Below, piece after piece: positions 38,180-48,948 of a stretch of 64,000 nucleotides of DNA. The notes beneath the pieces are model-generated. The model was given only the letters and a program-made list of their open reading frames with translations. It was not told where the DNA came from and did not search any database. This stretch comes from Linanthus parryae (taxonomy: Eukaryota > Streptophyta > Magnoliopsida > Ericales > Polemoniaceae). The stretch is taken from contig JALGPY010000001.1 of NCBI GenBank assembly GCA_023055425.1, positions 114,247,057 through 114,311,056 on the forward strand, in the 5' to 3' direction. Positions within the stretch are counted from its first letter, which is position 1. Each line of letters begins with the position of its first letter. Made by a program: the position numbers and the translations under genes.

Positions 38180-41100
38180 ATGGCGGACCAGGAAGATACA
38201 GGCGTAGGGGAGCAGATTTCACCTTCCAAAGACATCGATAAGGTGATTTCAAATCTCAACCAGGAGGTAAGCCCGGATAATTTGGAAGTCCTTTTAACTG
38301 CAAATCCCCTCACTCCTGTCTTGAACCCAACCAAAGATCGAGGATCTAGCCCTCAAGAACCAGTAGGAGATGGGAGCTCCAAAACAGAAGAGGGAAACCC
38401 CAGCAAAACCGAAATTGGAGGAGGGGATTCGCATGAAGAGGCAAAGGAGGCTCACCCTAACTCCACCGACTCAATTGGTAGACAAATCTGGGAAGATTCA
38501 ACAAAAGTCCTTCCTTTATCAATGGTCGAAGGACCACAGTTCGAGGATGCTAGTGGCATAATCCAATTGGCCGATGCTGCTGCCTCAGTTGAGAAGAGAA
38601 AGAATCCAGAGACGAAAGACAATGAGAGGAAGAAGAAAGCCAAGAAGCAGCTTCACTTCGCTTCGGAGGAGGACAAAATTGTGAACATCCCAAGGAGGTC
38701 ACCAAGGAAAAAGCCACCCCCACCAAGACCATTGAAGAAAAGGGGAAAGAAAAAGGTTTCTAAGAAAAGGGGAAAGAGCTTAGAAGATGAAGTAAGGAAA
38801 ATCCAGCACACACCTGGATTTGACATGTTCATGTAAGTAACCTTCTATTAAAAACATGAACTTTATTAAATATGCTATCTAAAGAATTGACCTTTCAAAC
38901 TTTAGTAATGTGTTCTGCTGACTTTAACTGTTACTTGCTTTTTCTTAATTATTGATAAATCTTACTATTGTTATAAAACTGATAGCCTGTTTTTTGCAAC
39001 TGTTTACATATGACTGTTAATTTGCAACTGTTTACATATGACAATGAGGAGAGGAAATATGCTTTCAAATTGAAAGAGAAGGATATGCCTCCCCAACTTT
39101 TGGTACAGATGTATGCCCTATTTTGCAATTTACCACAGGAGCAACGAGACAATTACGAGAAAAGGGCCTTGGAATCCTCTAGTGATGAGGATCATGATGT
39201 AAGCAAGTACAGCTTTGAGATGAGGAAGAATGAGAAGGACAAACAGGTTGAACAGCAAGAAAATGATGAGGAGGAGTCAGATGAGGAAGAGAAGGAAGAG
39301 AATGGAGATGTGGAGGAATACAAAGGAGATGAGGATGAGAGTGATGATGAAGCTCACCATGGCAATTCCATGAGTGCCTACATCAGATACAAGTATGATT
39401 TTACTCTCGCAAAAAGTTTGTTAAAAAATGTGTCTCCTGATATGCAGTTAATTTCTTATCTATTAGAACCTCAATCTAATATATTTATTGCCCTTTCTGT
39501 TAAAGTTTGCATGTTATTACTTCATCTCTAATGGCTTTCGCTTTAATTTTAATTGTTTGTTGCTGTTTTAGTTTATTGTATGCCTCTATAAATTTAAATT
39601 ATGGGTTGATTTTCATAATTTCAGAAATGTGAGGATGCACAGGCTTCGGAAAATAGATCCTAAAATGAGGATGACCAAAGCGGTCCTACAAAGCATCAAC
39701 TTGGAGTGGAAATGCATGACCAATATCCAGAAGGAACCTTATCTCACAGCGGCTCATCAAGAAAAAGACAAGCGGAAAAGAGAAGGTACTTTGAAAAGGA
39801 AGTCGACGGGGGAGAAGGAAAAGTTGAAGAAGAAGGCGGCTGAAGCCAAGCTGAACGGTAAGTCAGTAAAAAAGTTGAAGAATCCAAGGCGATTTCAGAG
39901 TTACATGAGCCTGCCCTCTGTTCAGAATCTTTTTAAAGAAATGACGGTTGAACAGAAAGCATGGATGCACGAAGTGGGCCTTGGAGGACTACAGCACCTA
40001 AAGATCACGGAAACCCCAGAGAAATTCAACCAATTCATTTACAAGTGCTACGATACCGACGGGTACTTGACAGCGCACGGCCGCACCGTGGAGATAACAC
40101 CGGAAGTTGTCGGGTGGCTATTTGGAATCCGATGCTACGGAGAAACAGAGTTCCCGGAGGTCGATCCGATTATACTCCTCAGAGTTGAAGAAAGTATCGG
40201 CCTCGTTAAGGACAACACAACTTTCGGTGAGTACGTTCCGTGGTTCAAGGCGGATGAGAACAGGCTGCTGTTGAATGATGAGTGGAAACGAAGGGTTGTT
40301 TGCTTGATCTTGGGTGCACTGGGAATGCCGATAGGACGAGCAGGAGTCCGTAGAGGTCTTGCTAACCTTGTTGTTAATTTGGAGCACCTGAAAGAGGTAA
40401 ACTGGGCAGCCTTATGGCTGGATCACTTCAAGACACAGCAAGTTAAGGCTCAGACTGGAACAACCCTTCGCGAAACTGGTTGCGTCTGATTCCTTTGGTA
40501 AATCTCTAACTCTGTTTCAGTTATTTTAACCATGAAGTTTAAAATATTAATAACACTTTCTTAAATGTTGCCATCTCAATTATACTTTTCTAGCTTTTGT
40601 ACATGGAAAAGTTCTGCCCAAAGTATCTGGAAAACCCAAAAGGATGTCAGGATAAGGAAGCAATTCCAAGGTTGAAATTCTGGGAAACCTCTGATGTTTC
40701 CAAGAGATGGAAGTATGTCCAACAAAACAACAATGTGAGTGAACTTTAAAATTGATATTAAAGTGTCCTGTTTATGTATTAAGATTACTATCTTAAGTTT
40801 ATGTCTCTCAACTCTGTTTTTGTATGTAGTTGAAGTTGAAAAAAGCTGATGATGAGCCCAAAAATGAAAAAGTTGTTGCACCAGTAGTCCAACTACTGCC
40901 TCCACCTCTACCAGAGGATTTTTGGAAGTGCATTGTGGGACAGGTGGTTGAAAAGCTTGACAAAGAGTATCTTATGTCCCTGTGGAAGGAAAAGGAGATG
41001 GAAGAACAGAAGAAGAAGGAGGATGAGGAAGAAGAGAAGAAGAAGGAAGAAGAAAAGAAGAATGAAGAGGATGAGAAGAAGGAGGAAGATGAACGGGGTA

Positions 41101-42767
41101 AGAAAAAGGGGGAAGAGGAAGGAGCTCAGAAGAAGAAAGAGAAGGAAAAGTGTGAAGAAGAATTAAGAGCTAAGAAGAAGCAGAAGATAGAGGAGGCTGA
41201 GGTTAACTCTCCCATGAAGGTGGTCTACACAATCAGCTCAAGCACTGAGGTAAATGTCTTAAAGTTGATATCTTAATATTTGAGATTTATTTTTAAAGTT
41301 TTAACACCCCCAATGATTTTGTTGATTTATTAGGTGGCCTCCAATGTACCTCCCCAGCCATTCCTTGTTCATGGTTCTCCGAAGAACCCAAGGGGAAACT
41401 TGGTTGGGACTGTCCGGGGAAAGGCAGATCGGATCATTAGAGCGTCTTCGAGGATATCGCTGTATAAGCAACACATGAATCCTAAAGAATTGACTCTTAT
41501 CCCACCCATGCCTGAAGCAGAACATTGCTGGCTCCATTACTACATGTCGCACAAGTATGCGAGCACGTACGAACACACCAGCAAGAATTTTTATGTTCCC
41601 CCAGAATTGGCAACGTAAGTTTTATTTACATTCAAACTTACTAAATAATTCTTATGTGTGGCATGCATTATGTTTATACTTATGGTTGTGTATCATATAT
41701 AATATGCAGTGAGATAGTTGCTGATATGGGTGGCATGGCCAAACTGACGAGGTCGTCCACTTGGCGCCTCCGGGATGAAAAATGGTTTGACGCTGAGGTG
41801 ATGGATGCTTACATGCAATTCCTTCATCTTCATGAACGTAGCCGGGAATTCCAAGGAATCAAGCGGATTTGGTTCCTCGGCACGTGTTATTCTGTAAGTT
41901 CATTGCCTTGTCATTTTTATGATATGACTCAATTCAAAATTAATTTAGGAAAATACCTGATTAGTTATAATTTTTGTTCAGCCCACAAAAGTCCTCGAAT
42001 ACGTCAAGGCACACGAACAGTCGGGAGGAGAGTGGAGCGAGATGGGATACGTAAGTATTCCGAATACTATCAATACAAGCTACTTTGTTCTTTTGTATAA
42101 CTTACTTTATCTTGAATTTTTAATGATTAGATCGCCGTTCCGTTGAATGTCGATCACCTGCACTGGTTCATGATGGTTATTTCCTTTGTTGACCAAGAAA
42201 TATTCGTCTTGGACTCGCATACCGGCATGGGGTATTCTGAGTTCGAAGTTGCTGCCAAAATTGGACAAATGCACACAATGCTAACCAACTACTCAGAATA
42301 CAATGATGACATACGACGCTGGCAGGTGTGGTACATGAACGACGATGTTCCCCAGCAATCAAATGGGTAATAAGCTAACTACTTAACATTACTAACTAAT
42401 CTATTTACATGTCTGTGATATATATTAAAGATGCATTCTATTTTCATCTGTCAGGAATGACTGTGGTCCTCATGTCTGCTTCTTCATGAGTCATTTGAGG
42501 GACCTGATTCCAGTTCCAAAGAAGAAGTTCTCTGTCCAGGCTCCCAACCTCAGAATCTGGATTGCGAATGAAATGGGGAGATCGATCTATAACTGCGTAT
42601 TTAACAAGAATTATCTTGGGTTAAAGGAACTGATGGAGGATGAGGACCACCGGTATGCATTTTACAGTTTGTACCGCAAGTTTTCGACTGTTTCCTTTGT
42701 TGCATTGAGGTCTGCGGAGAAGAAGAAGAAGAAGAAGACGGTGGGGAAGAAGCAGCAGAAAAAGTAA
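38180..42767 (+). CDS. ULP1-like cysteine protease with HMG-box-like and mobile-type domains (MULE-associated), 10 exons
   Basis: My exon model is 38180-38832, 39054-39392, 39625-40497, 40594-40734, 40830-41249, 41334-41614, 41710-41893, 41982-42050, 42131-42366 and 42455-42767. All introns are GT-AG and phases agree except for one apparent missing base near 40,452; total about 1,169 aa. The start ATG at 38180 follows the CT-rich leader in good context (CCATGGCG). Domains in order: acidic/polar N-terminus; basic nuclear-localisation-like stretch (~180-212); first HMG-like segment (~213-260) ending LPQEQRDNYEKRA; acidic linker; second HMG-box-like segment (~321-385) with EWK and KEPY landmarks; a domain (~419-640) with GLGGLQHLKI and HGRTVEITPEVV, as in plant DUF1985/mobile-type proteins; a Lys/Glu-rich coiled coil (~700-790); and a C48 (ULP1/SENP) protease (~930-1110). 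Catalytic set: His in HLHW (42161-42163), Asp in FVLD (42212-42214), Gln six before Cys, and Cys in NDCG (42462-42464). Such ULP genes are known from plant MULEs (KAONASHI type). Substrate (SUMO or other) is unknown. Intron 1's acceptor is the least certain junction. Confidence 0.8.
40445..40497 (+). other. Apparent 1-base frameshift in exon 3 of the ULP1-like gene
   Basis: The reading frame of exon 3 hits a stop at 40487-40489. Shifting by one base near 40,452 opens a frame that reads DWNNPSRNWLRLIPL up to a GT donor at 40498. That frame ends in phase 0 and joins the phase-0 exon at 40594 (LLYMEKFCPKYL), which continues the domain sensibly. The simplest reading is loss of one base in this copy, by mutation or assembly error. 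An unusual intron is possible but less likely. Confidence 0.6.
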
Positions 42768-42860
42768 ATATGTGTAATGTTGTTGTGACTTTGTTTTACG
42801 AACAATGTTTCTGTCCTTTTGGATGTTGTGGGTTGTTTTGGATGTCGCATCTTTTGTACT

Positions 42861-43313
42861 CCTCATATGGCTTGGTAGTTAGCAGAGTTAAATCAAAATT
42901 GATGAACCTTCAGCTTTTCCTGCCAAAGTGGCTATAATTGTATTATATTGTTGGTCTGAATCATTTATAATAGGCATTGAATGGTTCTGCTGCCCACAAA
43001 ATAAGCTTAGTGAACAGTTTCTCTTTAAACTATTAACGATGATATCTTAAATCTTTACGAGCAGTTAAACATTTTAAAGATGCTATCTAAAAAGTAAAAT
43101 CAAGATTGTTAGATTCTCAACTCACTGACACCACGGTCTTGGTAGCTGAGGTATTTATTATATTACATCCATATATTAATGAGGAGATAAACTTTTCAGA
43201 GATTTCGTATTCATTAAGGTAATAACTTAAAGCATTCTATGTGTCTTTAAAATTTTGTATCCAAAATAGTGCAATACTACCTTTTGGTTGTTGGGGTCTT
43301 CTTCTTTGAAAAT
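42861..43313 (+). repeat. Intergenic direct duplication, copy 1
   Basis: This copy begins CCTCATATGGCTTGGTAGTT and ends in GGTCTTCTTCTTTGAAAATC. It matches 43,371-43,791 at an offset of about 510 bp, narrowing to about 480 bp because of indels. It covers the space between the ULP1-like stop and the transposase start. It contains copies of the TTAAYDATGMTATCTTAAAT motif at 43,033-43,056 and 43,070-43,097. No reading frame is conserved. Confidence 0.9.
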
Positions 43314-43370
43314 CTGCTATTTTAAGGTATCTCACAATCTTAGATAGGATGGAACAGTTTCATATGAACA

Positions 43371-43791
43371 CCTCATATGGCTTTGTAGTTAGCAGAACTA
43401 AAGTATCATTAATGAAACTTCAGCTTTTCCTGCCAAAGTTGCTAGAATTTAAGGATATGGTTGGTCTGGCTCATTTATGTTAGGCATTGAATGGTTCTGC
43501 TGCCCACAAAATAAGCTTAGTGAACTGTTTCTCTTTAAACTATTAACGATGCTATCTTAAATCTTAAAACTAGGTTCGAGAATATTGAAGTTTCATCTCA
43601 CTGACACCACAGTCTTGGTAGCTGAGGAATTTATTATATTACATCCATATATTAATGAGGAGATAAACTTTTCAGAGATTTCGTATTCATTAAGGTAAAA
43701 AATTAAAGCGTTCTTCATGTCTTTAAAAATTTTGTATCCAACATAGTGCAATACTACCTTTTGGTTGTTGGGGTCTTCTTCTTTGAATATC
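43371..43791 (+). repeat. Intergenic direct duplication, copy 2 (upstream region of the transposase)
   Basis: This is the second copy of the intergenic repeat, ending about 55 bp before the transposase ATG, so it probably includes transposase promoter and leader. Both copies share GAGGAGATAAACTTTTCAGA and the TTTTGGTTGTTGGGGTCTTC segment; copy 2 lacks about 35 bp seen in copy 1 around the second TATCTAAAAAG motif. Confidence 0.9.
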
Positions 43792-43845
43792 AGGTTGAGA
43801 AGGAGGTCAATCTGAGAACCAGAAAGTGAAACAAACCAATTTCAG

Positions 43846-46446
43846 ATGAGAGGGAGGGAAATTTGTGAGAGTGGAGTTCGTGGCAAAGGTTTGGTATCTT
43901 TGCCTCATGATTATGAGGAAGAAGAATACGATTTTGAGGTCTTCGATGAAGATGAATGTTTGGACATCACTCTTACAGAGAGCTATGGAGAAGATGCAAC
44001 CAGAAACTCTATTATGGAAGTTCCAAATGGAGAGATCATACCAGGTATGCGATCTTACAGTTTAAGTTAATGACTGTAGTTATACAGAAAGTAATTTTAA
44101 GTTTTATGCAGGAATAATGGTTACCAAGGAAGATGTTATGGAAATGACTTTTGAAAATGAGGTTCAAGCTTATGACTGGTACAACCTCTACGCACTGATT
44201 CTTGGCTTTGGGATTAGAAGGTGCAACCGCCGGTACTTCGACCCGGAAACGAAAGAATGCATAAAGTCAAGGATATACGTGTGTGCCCGACAAGGCTTGC
44301 GCTCCGAGAAGGTCCTGTACAAAGAAAATACGAAACGGGAGCATACCAGAAACACTAGGTGTGTATGCAAAGCTCGTGTAAAAATATCAAGAACTTCACC
44401 TACCGAGCCTTTTAAGGTGGTTCAATTCGAACCCGGTCATTCACACGAACTTTCGAAACCACAATGCGCGAGCAACCACCGGTCACACCGAAAGGTCACT
44501 GAGGCTGATGTTGAACTGGTCAGATCTTTGAAGGAGGTGGGGATCAAGTATTTCCAAAGCTTTCTTTTGATGGTTAAACAAGTCGGCGGTTATAACAAGT
44601 TGGGTTACACACAGAAAGATCTTTACAATAAAATGGCCTCTATGGACAAGATATATTCAAATGAAGGAGATGGGCAGCAGACCTTGATGTACATTGACAG
44701 TTTGAAGCACAGTCACTATGGCGTGTTCAGGGAGTAAGTTTACTTCTTAACTATTAGTCGTGCTATCTTATGTGTTAAGGTCTATCTACTGTTCAGTAAC
44801 GCTCATACTTATTTGTTAAACTTACTTTCTAACCCGTTAGAGTTAACATCATTTATGTAACTAATCTTTCTGTTTCCCTAAGTGTTATTTATTGTTTTTG
44901 TAGGTTCAGAACAGGTAAAAATCATGAGCTTGAAAGTGTTTTCTGGTGTGATAGGAGATCAGTGGTAGATTACCACAGATTTGGCGATGTACTCATTTTT
45001 GATGCAACGTACAAGACCAACATCTATCAAAAACCATTTGTAATTCTATCTGGCGTGAACAATCACTACCAGACGACTATTTTTGCCTGTGCTTTTCTCA
45101 ACGACGAGACAGCAGAAACATATGATTGGGTTTTGAAGTGCCTGGTGAAGGTAATGAATAAAAAGAAGCCTTTGTCCGTCATCACGGATGGCGATTTGGA
45201 AATGAGAAAAGCTATTATGGATAACTTCCCAGAGGCAAGACATCGTATGTGTTCTTGGCATCTTTGTCGGAACGCCCTCGCTAATCTGAAGTTGGGAGAA
45301 GCCTTCATGGTTGATTTTAAAAAGTGCTTGCATAGTAGGAAACCTGAAAATTTTTGGCATGATGATTGGCATGCAATGCTTACCATATGGAACATTGTTG
45401 ATAGGAATTGGGTCCAAGTCACATATATGAACCCCCACTTGTGGGCGGAGACATACTTGAAGGATCATTTTTTTGCGTTGCAAACGACGACCTCGAGATG
45501 CGAGAGCATCAACAGTTTTGTCAAGGATTATATGTCCTACTCGGGAAAATTGACCAATGCTTGCAAGGGATTCACGACAGGGGTTGACAAGCTACGCAAC
45601 AACGAGCGTAAGGCACACCATCGCTCCGACCAATCAGACCCGGTGATAACAACAGGGTTCACGGAACTCGAACGCCATGCAGCAGAGGTCTTCACCGAAA
45701 ATGTCTTCAACATGTTTAGGATACAAGCTCGAAAGGGTGATGATTATAGAGTGTTTGAAGTCAAAACTGTTCCAGAAGAGAGCTTGGACTTGTTCTACGT
45801 GATGAGAGGTCAAATGAAGAGATCCATGGTATGTACATTTGCTTCAATTTACATATTTATATACTATGTACTCGTGTACTGCATTTTTATTTCTAAATAA
45901 TCTTGTCATGTTTCCTTAATGTTATTAATGATATCTTAAGTCTTAAAGTGTGACAAATAAGTATTGATGTCACAGTCTTTGAACTATTGTCCTCTTCTAT
46001 CTAGTACCAGGTTACAATCTGTCTATCCTTGTGTTCATTTGTATTTTCATTTCCTTCTTAATTTCTAACCACCCTATCTTTTCTTGCTTCAGCAAGTTGT
46101 TCAATGTCGTCATGATAATAGGCTTCTCCGTTGCACGTGTTTTCGTTGGGAAACATCGTATATGATTTGTAAACACATGTTGTTTGTTCTGAAACAAAAG
46201 GGAGTACAGAGGATCCCAAACTCTTTAATTGCCAAAAGGTGGACCAAAACTGACAAAGAATTCTACCGAACCGAGCCATCAATGAAGGAGCCTGTTGGGA
46301 AGAAAAGTGATGACCCAGATTTGCAAGCCTTGCGCCGGGCTTCCTCGAGGAATGAAGTTCAACTGTATTACCGTTTGGGTTGTACTACTGGCGAGACAAT
46401 GAGGTTATTCAAAGAGCATATGGCCGACGGGATTCGGAAAATGTAG
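43846..46446 (+). CDS. FAR1-type Mutator-like (MULE) transposase, 4 exons
   Basis: Exons are 43846-44044, 44112-44733, 44904-45828 and 46093-46446, all with GT-AG introns and compatible phases, giving 2,100 nt and 699 aa. An acidic N-terminus is followed by a FAR1-type zinc DNA-binding domain (~75-185; GFGIRRCNR, YVCARQG, CVCKA, PGHSHEL). The MULE transposase core has Asp241 (IFDATYK, 45001-45003), Asp303 (ITDGD, 45187-45189) and Glu408 (CESIN, 45502-45504), with the CSWHLCRN segment between the second Asp and the Glu. A SWIM zinc finger CTC...CKH lies at 46132-46176. All expected DDE residues are present. This family cuts and pastes Mutator-like elements and gave rise to the plant FHY3/FAR1 regulators; the many close transposon neighbours favour a transposase over a domesticated factor. 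The stop at 46444-46446 removes a C-terminal zinc knuckle. Confidence 0.9.
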
Positions 46447-46778
46447 AGAATGGTTTCTAAAACTTTTCAGGGTACACAAGGAGCCGGGACACAAGGAGAG
46501 ATTAAGAAGGAAGAAAATCCCTACGCCCATGTGAAGAATCCGAACCCCCCGGACACTAAATGCCAAAGGGACCAAAGAAAGACAAGAGAAGGAGGTGTGG
46601 GAATTGCAAGGAGCTGGGACACAACAGGACAACATGCCCCAATCCTCCGGTGGACTCCGTCGAACAAGTGGACGATCCGGAAGACGATTTTGCAGAAATG
46701 CCACTTGAGTTTGATGTTAAAGAGGAATACTTCTGGTCTCAATCGAGTAGTCAGTCCAAGAAAAACAAGCATGAATGA
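46447..46778 (+). pseudogene. Detached C-terminus of the MULE transposase with CCHC zinc knuckle
   Basis: Reading through the TAG at 46444-46446, the same frame continues MVSKTFQGTQGAGTQGE to about residue NPPDTK near 46,560. There a second break moves the sense to another frame. That frame encodes CGNCKELGHNRTTC (46596-46637), a CX2CX4HX4C zinc knuckle of the kind found at the end of many FAR1/MULE transposases, then an acidic tail to a stop at 46776-46778. So one stop and one frameshift separate the knuckle from the enzyme. A spliced isoform that rejoins them is conceivable, but no convincing intron is seen. Confidence 0.7.
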
Positions 46779-46859
46779 TATAGGTCTGTTTAGAGTGATT
46801 TTATTCGTGATTTCTTGACAAGAAAGACGATCCGGGAGATGATATTGAACAAGTAACAT

Positions 46860-48918
46860 CTTTTTTTTTGTTATAGTGGAATTATTCTGGTATTAATCTT
46901 TAAACATACCTTTAAAGGACTTTTGAGTTGATATTGGTCTGCTTGTAGTTAATTTCATCGTTATTTATTAACAATAAAACTCAAATTGTTAACAATGCTT
47001 TCTTAAATGAGGGAACTCCTTCTACCTGTTAAACTCTACTAACTATATGGTAGTCTTTTCTATCTTTTAGCCGCGTAGATATTAAGAACTTTATCTAAAG
47101 CGAGAAAAACTCTTAACAACTATATCTCCAGGCGAGGTTACCAGCTATAGCGGGTAACATTTTTTGTCCTGTAGTAGCGGGGACCACAACAAAAATAAAA
47201 AGTTGTCAGGAACCTTAATTAGGGACTCACCATAGACAATCCCGTTGTTTTAAAACAAGGCAGAAGGAGGGGATGAAGTTTACGGGTGAAACAAAAGAAA
47301 AGAAGAGAGAGTGAGAGAGAGAGAGTGATGTAATGAAATGAAAAAGTGATGTCAACTTGGTGGGTTAATTCGATGAGGTGGTAGCGCAGGTTAAAGAGGT
47401 GGTTGCGCGCGACAGATAATTAAAACGCGATAACAAATGAAGACGCGACTAATAAAAATAATAGGAGGCGCGACACAGCAAATATTTAGATACGCGATTC
47501 AAATAAAATTAGACGAATAAATAAATATCTTCAACTGGAAGTTTAAAGTTAAATGATAAAATTAGGTCTGACTAATAAAAAAAACTTTCACTTTAAAATT
47601 AAATTAAATGACAAAAGAAGTTTTATCGATAGATAGGTAGAGATACACTCTGTACTCTGAAAGAAATTGGACTGCTATAAATACACTTTGACTGATGATA
47701 AAATTAACTGATAAACATATTTGAGTGTTAAAACAGAATTCAACTTATAAAACATAGTTTGGTTGACAAAGTAGATTTGGACTTAGAAACTTAAACTTAA
47801 CAATTGAAATGAATCTAACTAAATTTTCAAAATAAATTTGAAAATAATTTTGAAGTTACTGGTAAACGTTTTATAATAAAAATTACTAAACTATTAACTG
47901 AAATTAAAATCAACTTATTATTTCAAATAAACAAGATTTATTTAAAAGTAATTTATAAGAATAAACTAGCTTATCGAAATAAGTATACATAAATAGTTAA
48001 TAACTTCGCAAACACACATAATAACAACAGTGTTTTATCAAGACTAACACTAACATCAAATAACACGTTCTAACGGTCTCAAGTAATAAATACGCCTAGG
48101 TTAGAATTCGGGTTATTACAGGTACCCAATAATGTAAAATTATGAATGATTTGTGTATTTTAAATTGTGCAACATTAAAGTAGTTTTTAGGATAAACTTT
48201 TACCATATAACTAATTTTATTTTCTCAATGTTGTAACAAATATGATCCTCTTAGTTACCGCTTGAAATGTGAACAAAGACTTCTGCACAGAGAAAAGACA
48301 TTCCTATCGTGGTGGGGACACACTTTTTGTATTCCAATGATTGTTCGTCAAACACACTCATGAACGTCCTTTACATTTTTATTTTCACTCTTACATTCAT
48401 TTAGGTTATAAAAGCAAGAGAAAGAAGATGAAAACTCAAAAATAATTAATATCTATACGGTTGAGGAGCAAATTTCTTAAAAAGTCACGAGAAGAAAACA
48501 TTTCTCGAGTGTTAAGAAAAAACGTTGAATTAAGCGCATAACGTCGCCAATGGTGTTACACTCTTAGAGATACCACTCCCGAAAGTATCAAAATTTGTCA
48601 ATTTCCTTGATGAGTGAACTTTGACGCAATATGTCACGCACAAATGTGCAACACTGTGTTTTCATGACTTTGTGAATCTTTAACTTACGTAAATATTTGA
48701 GTTTGAACCGACATCTTCTTTAGAGAAGCCACGTGCTATTGAAAATATATATTTATAATCTTCCCGGGTATGGAAATCCACTCTGCAATTTACACGAATG
48801 TCTTTTAAGTATATTGAAATATTGTATAAAATTTATGTATTATGTTTTTGAACCTATAATATGTACTTGACGAAAACTCTAATATATTAATGTGTATTTA
48901 CGTAGGATATTTTTAGTA
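46860..48918. other. AT-rich non-coding DNA, possibly part of a Helitron
   Basis: No credible coding frame is seen. Notable content: two copies of the dispersed motif before 47,102; a purine-rich GAGAGA tract at about 47,297-47,328; and a segment with many GCG/CGCGA words (47,385-47,500) in otherwise AT-rich DNA. The right edge is a Helitron-like terminus, so some of this stretch may be a non-autonomous Helitron, but its 5' end was not located. Confidence 0.4.
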
Positions 48919-48948
48919 CCCGCACGTACGCACGGGGTAACGCCTAGT
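48919..48948 (+). mobile_element. Helitron-like 3' terminus
   Basis: The sequence CCCGCACGTACGCACGGGG can form a GC-rich hairpin with a CCCG/CGGG stem. It is followed six bases later by CTAG and then T. Helitrons end in a short GC hairpin a few bases before CTRR and insert between A and T; this fits. The internal part of the hairpin pairs imperfectly. The element orientation would be left to right, with its body to the left. Confidence 0.45.

Larger units (their letters stand above)
37608..47102 (+). mobile_element. Probable composite Mutator-like element (ULP1-like gene + FAR1-type transposase)
   Basis: The two genes lie in the same orientation, 1.08 kb apart, linked by an internal duplication and a shared dispersed motif, with satellite on the left and unrelated DNA on the right. 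ULP-bearing MULEs with their own transposase are documented in plants. I could not find matching terminal inverted repeats or a 9-bp target duplication, so the limits given are the outer limits of plausible sequence. Some ULP-carrying MULEs are reported to lack long terminal inverted repeats. Confidence 0.5.
38862..47102 (+). repeat. Dispersed motif TTAAYDATGCTATCTTAAAT, ~11 copies in introns and flanks
   Basis: Variants occur at about 38,865-38,884 (ULP intron 1), 40,546-40,567 (intron 3), 40,778-40,798 (intron 4), 41,258-41,278 (intron 5), 43,033-43,056, 43,070-43,092 and 43,541-43,568 (intergenic), 44,748-44,772 (transposase intron 2), 45,922-45,948 (transposase intron 3), 46,988-47,010 and 47,079-47,101 (3' flank). 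Best copies: TATTAACGATGCTATCTTAA and TATTAATGATATCTTAAG. The core has dyad character (TTAA...ATCTTAA). No copy lies inside an exon. Function unknown. Confidence 0.6.

Noticed and set aside
45046..45483. 145-codon minus-strand frame opposite the transposase
   Set aside because: It is an antisense shadow of the conserved MULE core exon.
37608..47300. Terminal inverted repeats of a classical Mutator element
   Set aside because: Candidate ends near 37.6-37.9 kb and 47.1-47.3 kb were compared by eye and no convincing long inverted match or 9-bp duplication was found.
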